From the NCBI GenBank assembly GCA_016717205.1, contig JADKGC010000006.1:375869-439868 (forward strand): a DNA stretch of 64,000 nt. Direction: 5' to 3'. The notes under the pieces are model-generated. The model was not told the origin of the DNA. It searched no databases and saw only the letters and a list, made by a program, of their open reading frames with translations. Made by a program: the position numbers and the translations under genes. Shown here piece by piece: positions 27,772-36,088 of this stretch. The DNA comes from Candidatus Flexifilum breve. GTDB taxonomy: Bacteria > Chloroflexota > Anaerolineae > Aggregatilineales > Phototrophicaceae. Positions within the stretch are counted from its first letter, which is position 1. The number at the start of each line of letters is the position of its first letter.

Positions 27772-28458
27772 ATGGCGCACAAGATTTTGGTCGCAGACGA
27801 TGAAGCGGGGATCCTCGATACGGTACGCGCATATTTGATCGAAGCGGGGATGCAGGTCGTGACGGCGAAAAACGGACGGGAGGCGGTCTACGCCTTCCGT
27901 CACGAACAGCCTGCGCTCGTCATCCTCGATGTGATGATGCCGGAGATGGACGGATGGGAAGCGGCGCGGCTGATCCGCAAGGAGAGTCAGATACCACTGC
28001 TGTTCCTGACTGCCCGCGTCGATGACATCGATCATGTGACCGGGCTGGAGATTGGCGCGGACGAGTACATTACCAAGCCGTTCAGCCCGCGTGTGCTGGT
28101 CGCGCATGTGCGGGCCCTACTCCGCCGCGTTTATGGGGATTTAGGTACGGTCGCTCCGGTGTGGCGTGCGGGTAATCTGGAAGTCAACAGCGAGACGCAT
28201 ACCGTCACCCGCGCCGGGGAGCGCATCGAACTCACGCCGACTGAATTTGAACTGCTGGCGGCACTTATCGCCCGACCGGGGCGCGTCTTCACCCGCGCGG
28301 AACTGCTCGACCGCTTGCAGGGGCAGAGTTTCGCCGCCTTCGAGCGCGCGATTGATGTGCATGTCAAGAATTTGCGCGCCAAGATCGAACCCGATCCGCG
28401 TGACCCGCAGTACATCGAAACCGTGTTCGGCGTCGGCTATCGGATGCGAGAGGCATAG
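27772..28458 (+). CDS. OmpR-family response regulator
   Basis: A 228-residue regulator with receiver domain (acidic pair DD at 9-10, phosphoacceptor Asp53 in LVILDVMMPEMDGW, Lys near 103 in EYITKPFSPR) and a C-terminal winged helix (FELLAALIARPGRVFTRAELLDRL...IDVHVKNLRAKIEPDP). It is 30 bases downstream of the tri-haem cytochrome and two bases before its kinase, so it may control the electron-transfer cluster. Confidence 0.94.
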   Translation: MAHKILVADDEAGILDTVRAYLIEAGMQVVTAKNGREAVYAFRHEQPALVILDVMMPEMDGWEAARLIRKESQIPLLFLTARVDDIDHVTGLEIGADEYITKPFSPRVLVAHVRALLRRVYGDLGTVAPVWRAGNLEVNSETHTVTRAGERIELTPTEFELLAALIARPGRVFTRAELLDRLQGQSFAAFERAIDVHVKNLRAKIEPDPRDPQYIETVFGVGYRMREA

Positions 28459-28459
28459 C

Positions 28460-29872
28460 ATGTTCAATCGTCTATCCGTCCGGCTGTCGCTGGCGTTTCT
28501 GCTCTCCGCGTGGATTGGCATCGCGGCGATGGTCTTGGTCGTGCAGCGCACGTTCGACGCGGGCTTTCGCCAGTACGTCATCAGCCGTGAGAGCGAGATC
28601 AACCCGGAACAGGTGTCACGGTTGGAAGCGTATTATGCCGCGAACGGCACATGGGCGGGTGCGGAATCGCTCCTGAGCGGGCGCGGATCGGCGGGCGGCG
28701 CGGGGAATGGCGCGGGCAACGGTGCTGGCGGTGGCGAAACCGGACGCGGCGCAACCTTTTCCATCCTCGGTTTGGATCATACGATCCTCGTCTCCACCGA
28801 TCCCGCGCTCGAAAGTACGACGGTTGATGCGGCGCTGCTGGCATCAGCGTACCCGCTGACGGTGGATGATGTGCAAGTCGGCTGGCTGTACCGCGCATCG
28901 CCGGGAATCCAGGCGCTCGGCGCGGCAGAAGTCGCCTTCCTCAATGAGGCGAACCGCTGGCTGACCTTTGCCGGACTCGGCGCGACGGCGCTGGCGCTGC
29001 TCGTCGGTGTGATCCTCGCCTATTCACTGGCGCGTCCGCTGCGCGAACTGACGACAGCGGCGCGTGATCTTTCCATTGGGCAGATGGGGCGGCAGGTGAA
29101 TGTGCGCGGCACGGTCGAAGTGAACGCGCTGGCGGCGGAGTTCAACATTATGTCGCAGGCGCTGGCAGACGCCGAGGCACTTCGTCAGCGCATGGCGGCG
29201 GACGTGGCGCACGAACTCCGTACCCCGGTGAGCGTGCTGCGCGGACACCTCGAAGCGATGCTGGACGGCGTGTATCCGCTCGACAGCGCGCATATCGCGG
29301 TCGCCCATGATCAAACGATTCATCTGGCACGCTTGGTCGAAGATTTGCGTGTGCTGACGCTGGCGGAGGCGAAACGTCTGCCGCTTGAACGGACGAGGAT
29401 CGACCCGGCGGCGCTGGTGAATCAGCTGCTTGAAGCGTTTGAACCCCTCATGATCGATGGAGAAGTTCGGCTAATCCGCAATATTAGCCCTGGGTTGCCC
29501 GTGTTCTATGGGGATGGGACGCGCATCCGTCAGGTGATCTCGAATCTGCTCACCAATGCGCTGCGCCATACGTCAACCGGAGGCGAAATCGCCGTCAGCG
29601 TGCAGCGCGAGAACGACTCGCTGTGCTTCAGCGTGGCGAATACCGGCAGTCACTTGAGCGACAGCGAAGCGGCGCGGGTTTTTCAACCGTTCTGGCGGGC
29701 GCATGCCGCGCGTGAACGCGACAGCGGGGGCAGCGGGTTAGGCTTGGCAATCAGCCGGGAGATTGTCGCGCTGCACGGCGGATCGATGACCGTCGAGAGC
29801 GGAGAGAACCGCGTGACGTTCGCGTTTACGCTGCCCATCGGCGCATTTAAGTCAGATTTAAGGGAACGTTGA
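28460..29872 (+). CDS. sensor histidine kinase with Gly/Asn-rich extracytoplasmic loop
   Basis: A 470-residue kinase: transmembrane helix at about 8-28, an extracytoplasmic domain of about 120 residues, second helix near 165-190, HAMP, HisKA with phosphoacceptor near residue 250 (MAADVAHELRTPVSVLRG) and HATPase at the end (GSGLGLAISREIVALHGG). The ATG at 28460 follows the regulator stop by one base. The periplasmic loop contains RGSAGGAGNGAGNGAGGGETGRG-like sequence. This matches in composition the linkers of the two exported proteins at the start of the cluster, which hints at a shared extracytoplasmic environment or interaction. Confidence 0.92.
   Translation: MFNRLSVRLSLAFLLSAWIGIAAMVLVVQRTFDAGFRQYVISRESEINPEQVSRLEAYYAANGTWAGAESLLSGRGSAGGAGNGAGNGAGGGETGRGATFSILGLDHTILVSTDPALESTTVDAALLASAYPLTVDDVQVGWLYRASPGIQALGAAEVAFLNEANRWLTFAGLGATALALLVGVILAYSLARPLRELTTAARDLSIGQMGRQVNVRGTVEVNALAAEFNIMSQALADAEALRQRMAADVAHELRTPVSVLRGHLEAMLDGVYPLDSAHIAVAHDQTIHLARLVEDLRVLTLAEAKRLPLERTRIDPAALVNQLLEAFEPLMIDGEVRLIRNISPGLPVFYGDGTRIRQVISNLLTNALRHTSTGGEIAVSVQRENDSLCFSVANTGSHLSDSEAARVFQPFWRAHAARERDSGGSGLGLAISREIVALHGGSMTVESGENRVTFAFTLPIGAFKSDLRER
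29845..29862. promoter_or_regulatory. ATTTAAG direct repeat, candidate OmpR/PhoB-type site
   Basis: ATTTAAG at 29845-29851 and again at 29856-29862, start-to-start spacing 11 bp, one helical turn. It overlaps the kinase 3' end and lies about 90 bases upstream of the gene at 29949. The same arrangement occurs at 36833-36850 ahead of the other OmpR-type regulator. Confidence 0.45.
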
Positions 29873-29948
29873 GTGCGGGTTTAAACAAGGATGTGCCCAA
29901 TCGCGTATCGTAGAGACAGTTACGACGATACAGCGGAGACATCCCAAC

Positions 29949-30347
29949 ATGGCAAATCCCGACCGCACTCGAAAACTCTTGGTGAGAAGTGCGCTCGTCA
30001 CCAGCGCGACCATTGCGACCTTTGTTGGTGCGCAAAATCTGGCAATGCTCGATGCGACCCGTCTAGAAGCGCTGTTCACACCATCGCCGGAAGCCGCCAT
30101 CGTCAACCCACTGCCGGAAGTCACGACGCCCGTTCCAGTGGTACGTGCAGCCCCCGATCTCGTCATTCAGCAGGCAGCGCCGAGCATCATCATTCTGCGC
30201 CGCGCGGGTCAATCCGGTGAAGCAGCAGCTAATCCGGTTGCCAGCAGTCCGGTGGTTATTCAACCGCCCGCCCCGGCGGAAGTCGCCGCGCCGGCTCCCG
30301 TCATCGTACAGCAGCCTGTCGTTCAATCCAGCCGTTCCAGCCGATGA
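29949..30347 (+). CDS. hypothetical exported or membrane-anchored Pro/Ala/Val-rich protein
   Basis: A 132-residue product. The N-terminus is basic, then a weakly hydrophobic stretch (SALVTSATIATFVGAQNLAML), followed by a low-complexity region rich in Pro, Val and Ala (PLPEVTTPVPVV, VVIQPPAPAEVAAPAPVIVQQP) and a Ser/Arg tail. No domain recognised. The stop overlaps the apbE start (ATGA), so it is a real operon member. A linker or anchor protein for the ApbE-modified system is possible but not shown. Confidence 0.55.
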   Translation: MANPDRTRKLLVRSALVTSATIATFVGAQNLAMLDATRLEALFTPSPEAAIVNPLPEVTTPVPVVRAAPDLVIQQAAPSIIILRRAGQSGEAAANPVASSPVVIQPPAPAEVAAPAPVIVQQPVVQSSRSSR

Positions 30348-31282
30348 AGCGCCTGTTTCATCTCGCCTGGCGGGCGATGGGCTGTGCCGTTTCCGTCCAG
30401 CTTGAAACGGAAGGTGATGGTCAGGCGATCTTAAGCGCCGTTCCCGCGCAAGTAGATAGCTTCGAAGATCGCCTATCCCGTTTTCGCCCGGAAAGCGAAC
30501 TCATGCGGCTCAACGCCCGCGCCGGGAAATGGGTCAGTGTCAGCGAGGTGCTGTTCGCCAACCTGAGCGCCGCCAAACATGCTGCCCGCCTGACCGAGGG
30601 CGCATTCAACCCGCTGGTGCTGCCCGCATTGATCGCCAATGGCTACGACCAGACCTTCGATGCGCTGGCAGCTCCGGAAACGCACCACCCGGTTCCGGCT
30701 GCCGATTGGCGTGGGATCGAACTGCGCCCACAAACGCACGAAGTCCGCATCCCGGCAAACAGCGCCGTCGATCTCGGCGGCATTGCTAAAGGCTGGGCAG
30801 CGGAGCGGGTCGCAATCGATCTCGCCACCTCTGGCGCGTGCCTCGTCAATTTCGGCGGCGATCTGGTGGCGCGGGGCGCGCCGCAAGACCTCCCCGGTTG
30901 GGAAATGACTATCGCCGATCCGGGGAAAACAGTGCCGCTCGGCAGCCTGTGGCTGCAAGATGCCAGTCTCGTCACCAGCGGCGTTGATTTCCGCCGTTGG
31001 ACGGCAGACGACGGCACTGTCCATCATCACATCATCGACCCGCGCACCGGGTGCTCCGCCGAGACGGACATTTTGACCGTCAGCGTCCACCATCCGAGCG
31101 CCGTTTCTGCTGAAGCCTACGCGAAAGCGGTGCTGCTGCGCGGCGCGGAAAACGGCTTGCATTGGCTTGATAGACGCTGGGATGCGTCCGGGCTGGTTGT
31201 CCGTCAGGACGGCGCAGTACTCGCTACAGCCCTGTTCTCATCTCGATTCTTATCTCACTCCGACCAAAGGATTACGCTATGA
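30344..31282 (+). CDS. apbE: FAD:protein FMN transferase
   Basis: A 312-residue ApbE-family enzyme that attaches FMN from FAD to a Thr/Ser of extracytoplasmic flavoproteins. Conserved blocks: AMGCAVSVQLE near the start, DLGGIAKGWAAERV, LVNFGGDLVARG, and the metal-binding segment HHIIDPRTGCSAETDILTVSV. There is no clear signal peptide, so export or membrane side is unclear. No FMN-binding-domain substrate is obvious in the window; the ferric-reductase-like protein at 32983 is a possible functional partner. Coupled by ATGA overlaps on both sides. Confidence 0.92.
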   Translation: MKRLFHLAWRAMGCAVSVQLETEGDGQAILSAVPAQVDSFEDRLSRFRPESELMRLNARAGKWVSVSEVLFANLSAAKHAARLTEGAFNPLVLPALIANGYDQTFDALAAPETHHPVPAADWRGIELRPQTHEVRIPANSAVDLGGIAKGWAAERVAIDLATSGACLVNFGGDLVARGAPQDLPGWEMTIADPGKTVPLGSLWLQDASLVTSGVDFRRWTADDGTVHHHIIDPRTGCSAETDILTVSVHHPSAVSAEAYAKAVLLRGAENGLHWLDRRWDASGLVVRQDGAVLATALFSSRFLSHSDQRITL

Positions 31283-32394
31283 AACGTTTGTCCGTCTTCG
31301 CCTTGATCGTGCTCGCGCTGAGCTTATCGGCGGTGCTGCCTACACTCGCCCAATCCGATGCTAACCTCATCACACTCACCGATGCCAGTCCGGCCATTGA
31401 TGTGGTCGTGACGCTGCCCGCCGATACGACCGGCACCATTGCGCTGGATTTCAGCGGCGCAGCGGTGCGCTTGTCTGATGCAACCGGTGCGGTCGTGTTT
31501 TCTGCTGCCGACGAACGCCTCCACGCACTCGAACTGAATATCGCGCCCAACAGCGGTTCGCATACCCTCACGGTTGAACGTCTGCCCGGTATCACCGAAG
31601 CCGTCGTGCGGGTATCATCGCTGCCCGAACTGACCCTCTATGGCACGACTGAACTCGTCTCCGGTCTGGCGGTCGGGTCCAATCAGGAAGTCTCGCTGCC
31701 GCTGAGCTCGGATCATCCCGGTGATTCCGTCAGCGTCACCGTTGCAGGCGAATCAGCGGGAATGCTGACGGCGACGTTCCCCGGCGTGGGCGCAACGACG
31801 CAGTTGGTTGATGCGACGGGTACGCTGGTAGTCGAGTCCGTCGGCGGCCATGTCGATGGGATCAGCCTGCTCGTTGATCCCGGCACGTACCAATTTACTC
31901 TAGTGAGCAGTGGTTTGTCGGCAGAAGCTGCGGCAGGGGTACGCCTTGTGTCTGCAAGTGATGTGGGCATTGTGGCGGTGGCTGCGCCGGTCAGCACGCC
32001 AGTCGTCGTCGCGGCGAACACGACCTGTACCGCCCTGGTCGCGGTGAGTTCAACCAATCTCCGCAGCGGCCCCGGCACCGGTTACACCGTCATCGGGTAC
32101 GGCTACCGCGATCAGGTGTTCACGGTGGGTGGGCGTAACACAGAAGACAATTGGGTCTTGGTCGCCTTAGCCGGTGGTGCGTCGGCGTGGGTTTCGCGCA
32201 GCACCGTGCAAACCCAGGGCGATTGCGCTACTCTGACCGCTTTCAATATTCCCCTCCGTGATGCGCAGCCTGCACCGCTGGTGATCACTGGGTCAAGTCA
32301 ATCATCTGGGAGTTACAGCGACGATGATGACGATGATCATGAGAATCACGAAGCGCACGAGGATGGTGAGCACGAAGAAGGCGACGACGATTAG
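31279..32394 (+). CDS. secreted SH3b-domain protein with Asp/Glu/His-rich tail
   Basis: A 371-residue exported protein. Signal peptide MKRLSVFALIVLALSLSAVLPTLA. Residues 30-240 are sheet-rich repeats with an immunoglobulin-like or PPC-like look (SHTLTVERLPG, GTYQFTLVSSG). A bacterial SH3 domain lies at about 250-315 (TNLRSGPGTGYTVIGYGYRDQVFTVGGR). The C-terminus is an extreme run of Asp, Glu and His (DDDDDDHENHEAHEDGEHEE), which could bind divalent or transition metals. The start overlaps the apbE stop. SH3b domains often bind cell-wall material. Confidence 0.82.
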   Translation: MKRLSVFALIVLALSLSAVLPTLAQSDANLITLTDASPAIDVVVTLPADTTGTIALDFSGAAVRLSDATGAVVFSAADERLHALELNIAPNSGSHTLTVERLPGITEAVVRVSSLPELTLYGTTELVSGLAVGSNQEVSLPLSSDHPGDSVSVTVAGESAGMLTATFPGVGATTQLVDATGTLVVESVGGHVDGISLLVDPGTYQFTLVSSGLSAEAAAGVRLVSASDVGIVAVAAPVSTPVVVAANTTCTALVAVSSTNLRSGPGTGYTVIGYGYRDQVFTVGGRNTEDNWVLVALAGGASAWVSRSTVQTQGDCATLTAFNIPLRDAQPAPLVITGSSQSSGSYSDDDDDDHENHEAHEDGEHEEGDDD

Positions 32395-32402
32395 TGTTCT
32401 CC

Positions 32403-32431
32403 GGTGTCTGCTCATAGGATGGGCAGACACC
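32403..32431 (+). terminator. hairpin after the SH3 protein gene
   Basis: GGTGTCTGC (32403-32411) pairs perfectly with GCAGACACC (32423-32431) across an 11-base loop. It starts nine bases after the stop. There is no U-tract, so it may be a weak terminator or RNA-processing element before the haem-binding gene. Confidence 0.45.
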
Positions 32432-32461
32432 ACAACTTACCCACAAGGATACTGAACCAAT

Positions 32462-32923
32462 ATGACCCACAAGACCAGCACTACACCTCGCCGCATCCCG
32501 AAAGCCCTCCTGGGGTTCATCGGGATCATCATCGTCCTCTTCGCCCTCTTGCAGTTGGTGCGCTTCGTCGTGCCGGAATTTCAACTGGATAACCCGCCCG
32601 TCACACAGCAAGTCGTGTGGAGTTCGCCGGAAGCGGAAGAGTTGTGGAAGCAGGCGTGCGCCGACTGTCACTCAAACGAGACGGTCTACCCGTGGTACTC
32701 GTACATCGCGCCGGTCGGTTGGCTGGTGGCACACGACGTACATGAAGGGCGTGATGAACTCAATATTTCGACCGACCGCCGGGTCGAGTGGGATGAAATG
32801 ATCGAGAAGATCGAAGAAGGCGAAATGCCGCTGCCGATCTACCTGACCATGCACCCGGAAGCAAACCTGACCGCCGCGCAGCAAGAAACGCTGATGGCGG
32901 GCATTCGCGCGACTTTCCGCTAA
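32462..32923 (+). CDS. haem-binding domain protein with one CxxCH site
   Basis: A 153-residue protein with N-terminal membrane anchor (LLGFIGIIIVLFALLQLVRFVV). Its soluble domain carries CADCHSNETVYPWYSYIAPVGWLVAHDVHEGR, the hallmark of the haem_bd (PF14376-like) family. The CxxCH binds haem covalently; the WYSYIAP and AHDV segments are typical. It is likely an extracytoplasmic electron-transfer protein working with the membrane protein encoded 59 bases downstream. Confidence 0.88.
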   Translation: MTHKTSTTPRRIPKALLGFIGIIIVLFALLQLVRFVVPEFQLDNPPVTQQVVWSSPEAEELWKQACADCHSNETVYPWYSYIAPVGWLVAHDVHEGRDELNISTDRRVEWDEMIEKIEEGEMPLPIYLTMHPEANLTAAQQETLMAGIRATFR

Positions 32924-32982
32924 TTTGCCTCGTCACAATTCGGTGGGGGGGGACACCTTCCACCGTTAGGAGCAGTGCATTC

Positions 32983-33678
32983 ATGAACAAAGACAAATCG
33001 ACCAAACTGCTTGACATCATTATCCTAATCGCCAGCCTCATTGTGATCGGCGTCTCGGCGGTGTGGATGATCGACACGGGTGTATTCAACGTGACGCTGA
33101 GCGCAGACAGCAAACTGGCCTGGCATCTCGTCCGCTCATCAGGGATCGTCGCCTATGTATTGCTGATGGGATCGACCCTGTGGGGTTTGTTCATCAGCGC
33201 GCAGTTCGTTAAAGACTGGTCGCCGGGTGTCGTGTCGCTCACGCTGCACAGTACGATTTCATGGTTGTCGCTCGTACTTGGACTAATCCATGCGCTGCTG
33301 CTGCTGTTCGACGAGTATTTCGCCTATACGCTCGGCGATCTGTTCGTGCCGTTCACGGGACCGTATCGCCCGGAAGCAGTTGGTTTAGGGACACTGGCAT
33401 TCTGGATTATCATCGTGGTGACGTTGAGTTTTCCGTTCAAGAAGCGGCTCGGTCATACGGTTTGGAAGAAGCTGCACTATGCCAGCTATGCCGCTTTCGG
33501 GCTGGTTTCGCTGCACGGATTGTTTGCAGGCACTGAAGGCACGAATATCGGCTTACGCTTGCTCATCGGAGCAGGTGTCTTGTTTGTCGTGCTGCTGCTC
33601 GGCATGCGCATGGGAAAAACCCAAGTCCAGCCCGCCGCAAAAGCGCGTGGAACGCATACTCTGAGCCAGTCGAAGTGA
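32983..33678 (+). CDS. ferric reductase-like transmembrane protein
   Basis: A 231-residue membrane protein with about six helices. Histidines are positioned as in the ferric-reductase-like transmembrane family (LAWHLVRSSGIVAYVLL, TLHSTISWLSLVLGLIHALLLL, KLHYASYAAFGLVSLHGLFAG) and would ligate two b haems. No NAD or FAD domain is present, so it resembles MsrQ or YedZ-type transmembrane haem proteins. It probably moves electrons across the membrane, perhaps to the haem-binding protein encoded just upstream or to an ApbE-modified flavoprotein. Confidence 0.85.
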   Translation: MNKDKSTKLLDIIILIASLIVIGVSAVWMIDTGVFNVTLSADSKLAWHLVRSSGIVAYVLLMGSTLWGLFISAQFVKDWSPGVVSLTLHSTISWLSLVLGLIHALLLLFDEYFAYTLGDLFVPFTGPYRPEAVGLGTLAFWIIIVVTLSFPFKKRLGHTVWKKLHYASYAAFGLVSLHGLFAGTEGTNIGLRLLIGAGVLFVVLLLGMRMGKTQVQPAAKARGTHTLSQSK

Positions 33679-33772
33679 GCACGCCAGTTGTCGAAACGCT
33701 GCCTGCTTCGCAGTAGAATGGATGGTGGTGGCATTGAGTGCTTCGCCGCCAGCACCCGAAAGGTCACGCTTG

Positions 33773-34672
33773 ATGACTCGCGCTTCTCTCACCCGTTATG
33801 CTTGGCTCTCAATTGCGGCGGCCCTGCTGACCATTGGTCTCAAGGGTTCGGCCTATCTGCTCTCCGGTTCGGTCGGCCTGCTGTCTGACGCGCTCGAATC
33901 GGGCGTCAACTTGATCGCGGCTGTCGTCGCTCTGGGCGCGCTCACGATTGCCGCCCGTCCCGCCGACGACGCTCACAACTTCGGTCATGACAAAGCAGAA
34001 TATTTCTCCAGCGGGGTCGAAGGCGCGCTGATTCTCGTCGCCGCCTTCGGGATCGCATCAACCGCCATTGAGCGTCTGCTCAACCCCGCGCCCTTGGACA
34101 ATGTCGGCCTCGGGCTGATCGTTTCCGTGATCGCCTCTGTCGTCAATTTCGCAGTCGCGCGCGTCCTGCTGCGGGTCGGCAAACAGTATAAGTCGATTAC
34201 GCTGGAAGCGGACTCGCATCACCTGATGACCGATGTCTGGACATCCGTCGCCGTGATTGTGGGCGTCGGCGCGGTCGCGCTCTCCGGGTGGATGTGGTTG
34301 GACGCAGTGATCGCGCTGTTGGTGGCGGCCAATATTGTCCGGTCGGGAATCCAACTGCTTCGGCGTTCGATCAGCGGTTTGATGGACAGCGCCATCCCGC
34401 CGGAAACGCTGCAAGCGATCACCACAAGGCTCAACGAGTTCCAGTCACGCGGGATCAAGTGGCACGCACTGCGCACCCGGCAGTCAGGCGCGCGCTCGTT
34501 CGTCGAGGTGCATATTCTGGTTCCCGGCGGATGGACGGTTCAAGCCGGGCACGGTCTGTCCGAAGAAATTGAACAGGCAATACGTGGTATTGCAAATGAC
34601 ATCAGTGTGACGATCCATCTGGAACCGCTTGGCGATGCGGCAGGTGAGAACGACGGGCAGTCAACGGTTTGA
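33773..34672 (+). CDS. cation diffusion facilitator family transporter
   Basis: A 299-residue CDF exporter of divalent metals such as Zn, Fe or Co. The first membrane segments contain LLSGSVGLLSDALESGVNL with the metal-site Asp, then HNFGHDKAEYFSSGVEG, the conserved HD motif. A later helix has SHHLMTDVWTSV with the second HxxxD motif. A cytoplasmic domain of about 85 residues completes it. Start chosen at the ATG at 33773 (MTRASLTRY) with AAAGGT upstream; an ATG at 33722 is in frame. Its 3' end overlaps the convergent kinase gene by 71 bases. Confidence 0.92.
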   Translation: MTRASLTRYAWLSIAAALLTIGLKGSAYLLSGSVGLLSDALESGVNLIAAVVALGALTIAARPADDAHNFGHDKAEYFSSGVEGALILVAAFGIASTAIERLLNPAPLDNVGLGLIVSVIASVVNFAVARVLLRVGKQYKSITLEADSHHLMTDVWTSVAVIVGVGAVALSGWMWLDAVIALLVAANIVRSGIQLLRRSISGLMDSAIPPETLQAITTRLNEFQSRGIKWHALRTRQSGARSFVEVHILVPGGWTVQAGHGLSEEIEQAIRGIANDISVTIHLEPLGDAAGENDGQSTV

Positions 34673-36083
34673 CAAGCGGGACCGTCGCCGTAAATATTGC
34701 GCCCTGTCCAGGGCCACGACTGACAGTCGTGATTTGTCCGCCGTAGTGCTCCAGGATCGCTTCGATGATGGACAGCCCTAGACCGTTCCCGTTGTATCTG
34801 CCCCGCACGGTGTCCGAGCGGTAAAAGCGCTCAAAGAGATGCCGCTGCTGTTCCTCACTAAAGCCGATGCCGGTATCGCTCACTTGAATCGTGACCATCT
34901 GAGGCGTGGACGCCACTGTCATCTGGATGCGTCCCTGTTCGGTGTATTTGACAGCATTCGACAGGAGATTGTCGACGATGACGCGTAGATCGTTGGAGCT
35001 CATGGGCAGTTCCGGCAAATCGGGATCGATCTGAGTGGCGAACTCCAGCTGCTTGGCTTCGGCTTCGATGCGCCAATGCCGAATGAGGTCATGCAGAATC
35101 GATGCGGTATCGGTCACGACACCATTCTGGGTGTGCCGCCCTTCGTCAATGCGTGCCAGCAGCAGCAGCGATGAGACGAGTTCCGCCATGTGATCGATCT
35201 CCTGCTGGATCTCGGTGAGATAGGTTTCGCGTTCAGCCTTTGGTAGTGTCTCATCGCTGAGTGCTTCGGCGCGCAGCTTGAGGGTCATCAGCGGCGTGCG
35301 CAGTTCGTGGGCGGCGTTGCTGACAAAGTTCCGCTGCGTCTTCATCAGCGTTTCAAGCTGTCCCGCCATAAAATTGAGCGTCTTGCCCAGCTGACCGATT
35401 TCGTCCTGCGTGGTGACTTGAATGCGCGTATCCAGCGCCCCCTGCGCCATGTTGAGCGCCGAATTGCGCAGATGCTGTACTGGGCGTGAAATCGTACTCG
35501 ACACCCACATCGAGGCCGCAACCACGAGTACGAGCACAGGGAGGGTGGCTATCGCCAACTCCATGTACCGGCGGTTCACCTCGGCATAAGCGGGAGCCAT
35601 GGGCTCGGACAAGACCAAATATCCGAGTGCCTCACCTTCATACCTGACCGACACGGCCAGATATAACGCCGCTTCCCCCACGTGATTCGGGCGAATGTCC
35701 GATCCAATTTGTACGCTGTCGGCTTCGACGAGTTCGGGCGACACTGGGACGCGATCCACCTGCTCGTAGCCGGTGTTTGCCGTGTAACCAACGACCCGAT
35801 AATTTCGGTCAAGAATGAGATAGTCGTGCCCCACTTCTTGTTGAAGGGCCGCCAACATGCGCCCGATGCCCCCTTCATCCTCGCCTTCTAGGTAGTGGCC
35901 TAAGGGTTCGGCAAAAGTCGCCGCAACCAGCAGGGCATCCGTTTCGAGATGATGCTGATAGAATTCCAGCGTCGCCGCTTCCAGTTGTCGTCCAGCGATG
36001 AGAAACTGCACCGTTCCGCCCACAAATGCGATTCCGATGAAGATCACCAGAATACGCTGGCGAATGGTCAGCCGGTTGAGCAT
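34602..36083 (-). CDS. sensor histidine kinase with HAMP domain
   Basis: A 493-residue membrane kinase. Helix 1 at about 10-30, an extracytoplasmic sensor of about 140 residues, helix 2 at about 177-197, HAMP (RPVQHLRNSALNMAQG), HisKA with phosphoacceptor His259 (NFVSNAAHELRTPL), HATPase with GNGLGLSIIEAILEHYGG. The ATG at 36081-36083 lies five bases after the regulator stop. Its last 24 codons overlap the convergent CDF gene. Signal unknown. Confidence 0.93.
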   Translation of the reverse strand: MLNRLTIRQRILVIFIGIAFVGGTVQFLIAGRQLEAATLEFYQHHLETDALLVAATFAEPLGHYLEGEDEGGIGRMLAALQQEVGHDYLILDRNYRVVGYTANTGYEQVDRVPVSPELVEADSVQIGSDIRPNHVGEAALYLAVSVRYEGEALGYLVLSEPMAPAYAEVNRRYMELAIATLPVLVLVVAASMWVSSTISRPVQHLRNSALNMAQGALDTRIQVTTQDEIGQLGKTLNFMAGQLETLMKTQRNFVSNAAHELRTPLMTLKLRAEALSDETLPKAERETYLTEIQQEIDHMAELVSSLLLLARIDEGRHTQNGVVTDTASILHDLIRHWRIEAEAKQLEFATQIDPDLPELPMSSNDLRVIVDNLLSNAVKYTEQGRIQMTVASTPQMVTIQVSDTGIGFSEEQQRHLFERFYRSDTVRGRYNGNGLGLSIIEAILEHYGGQITTVSRGPGQGAIFTATVPLVKPLTARRSHLPHRQAVPDGSSH

Positions 36084-36088
36084 AGCGG

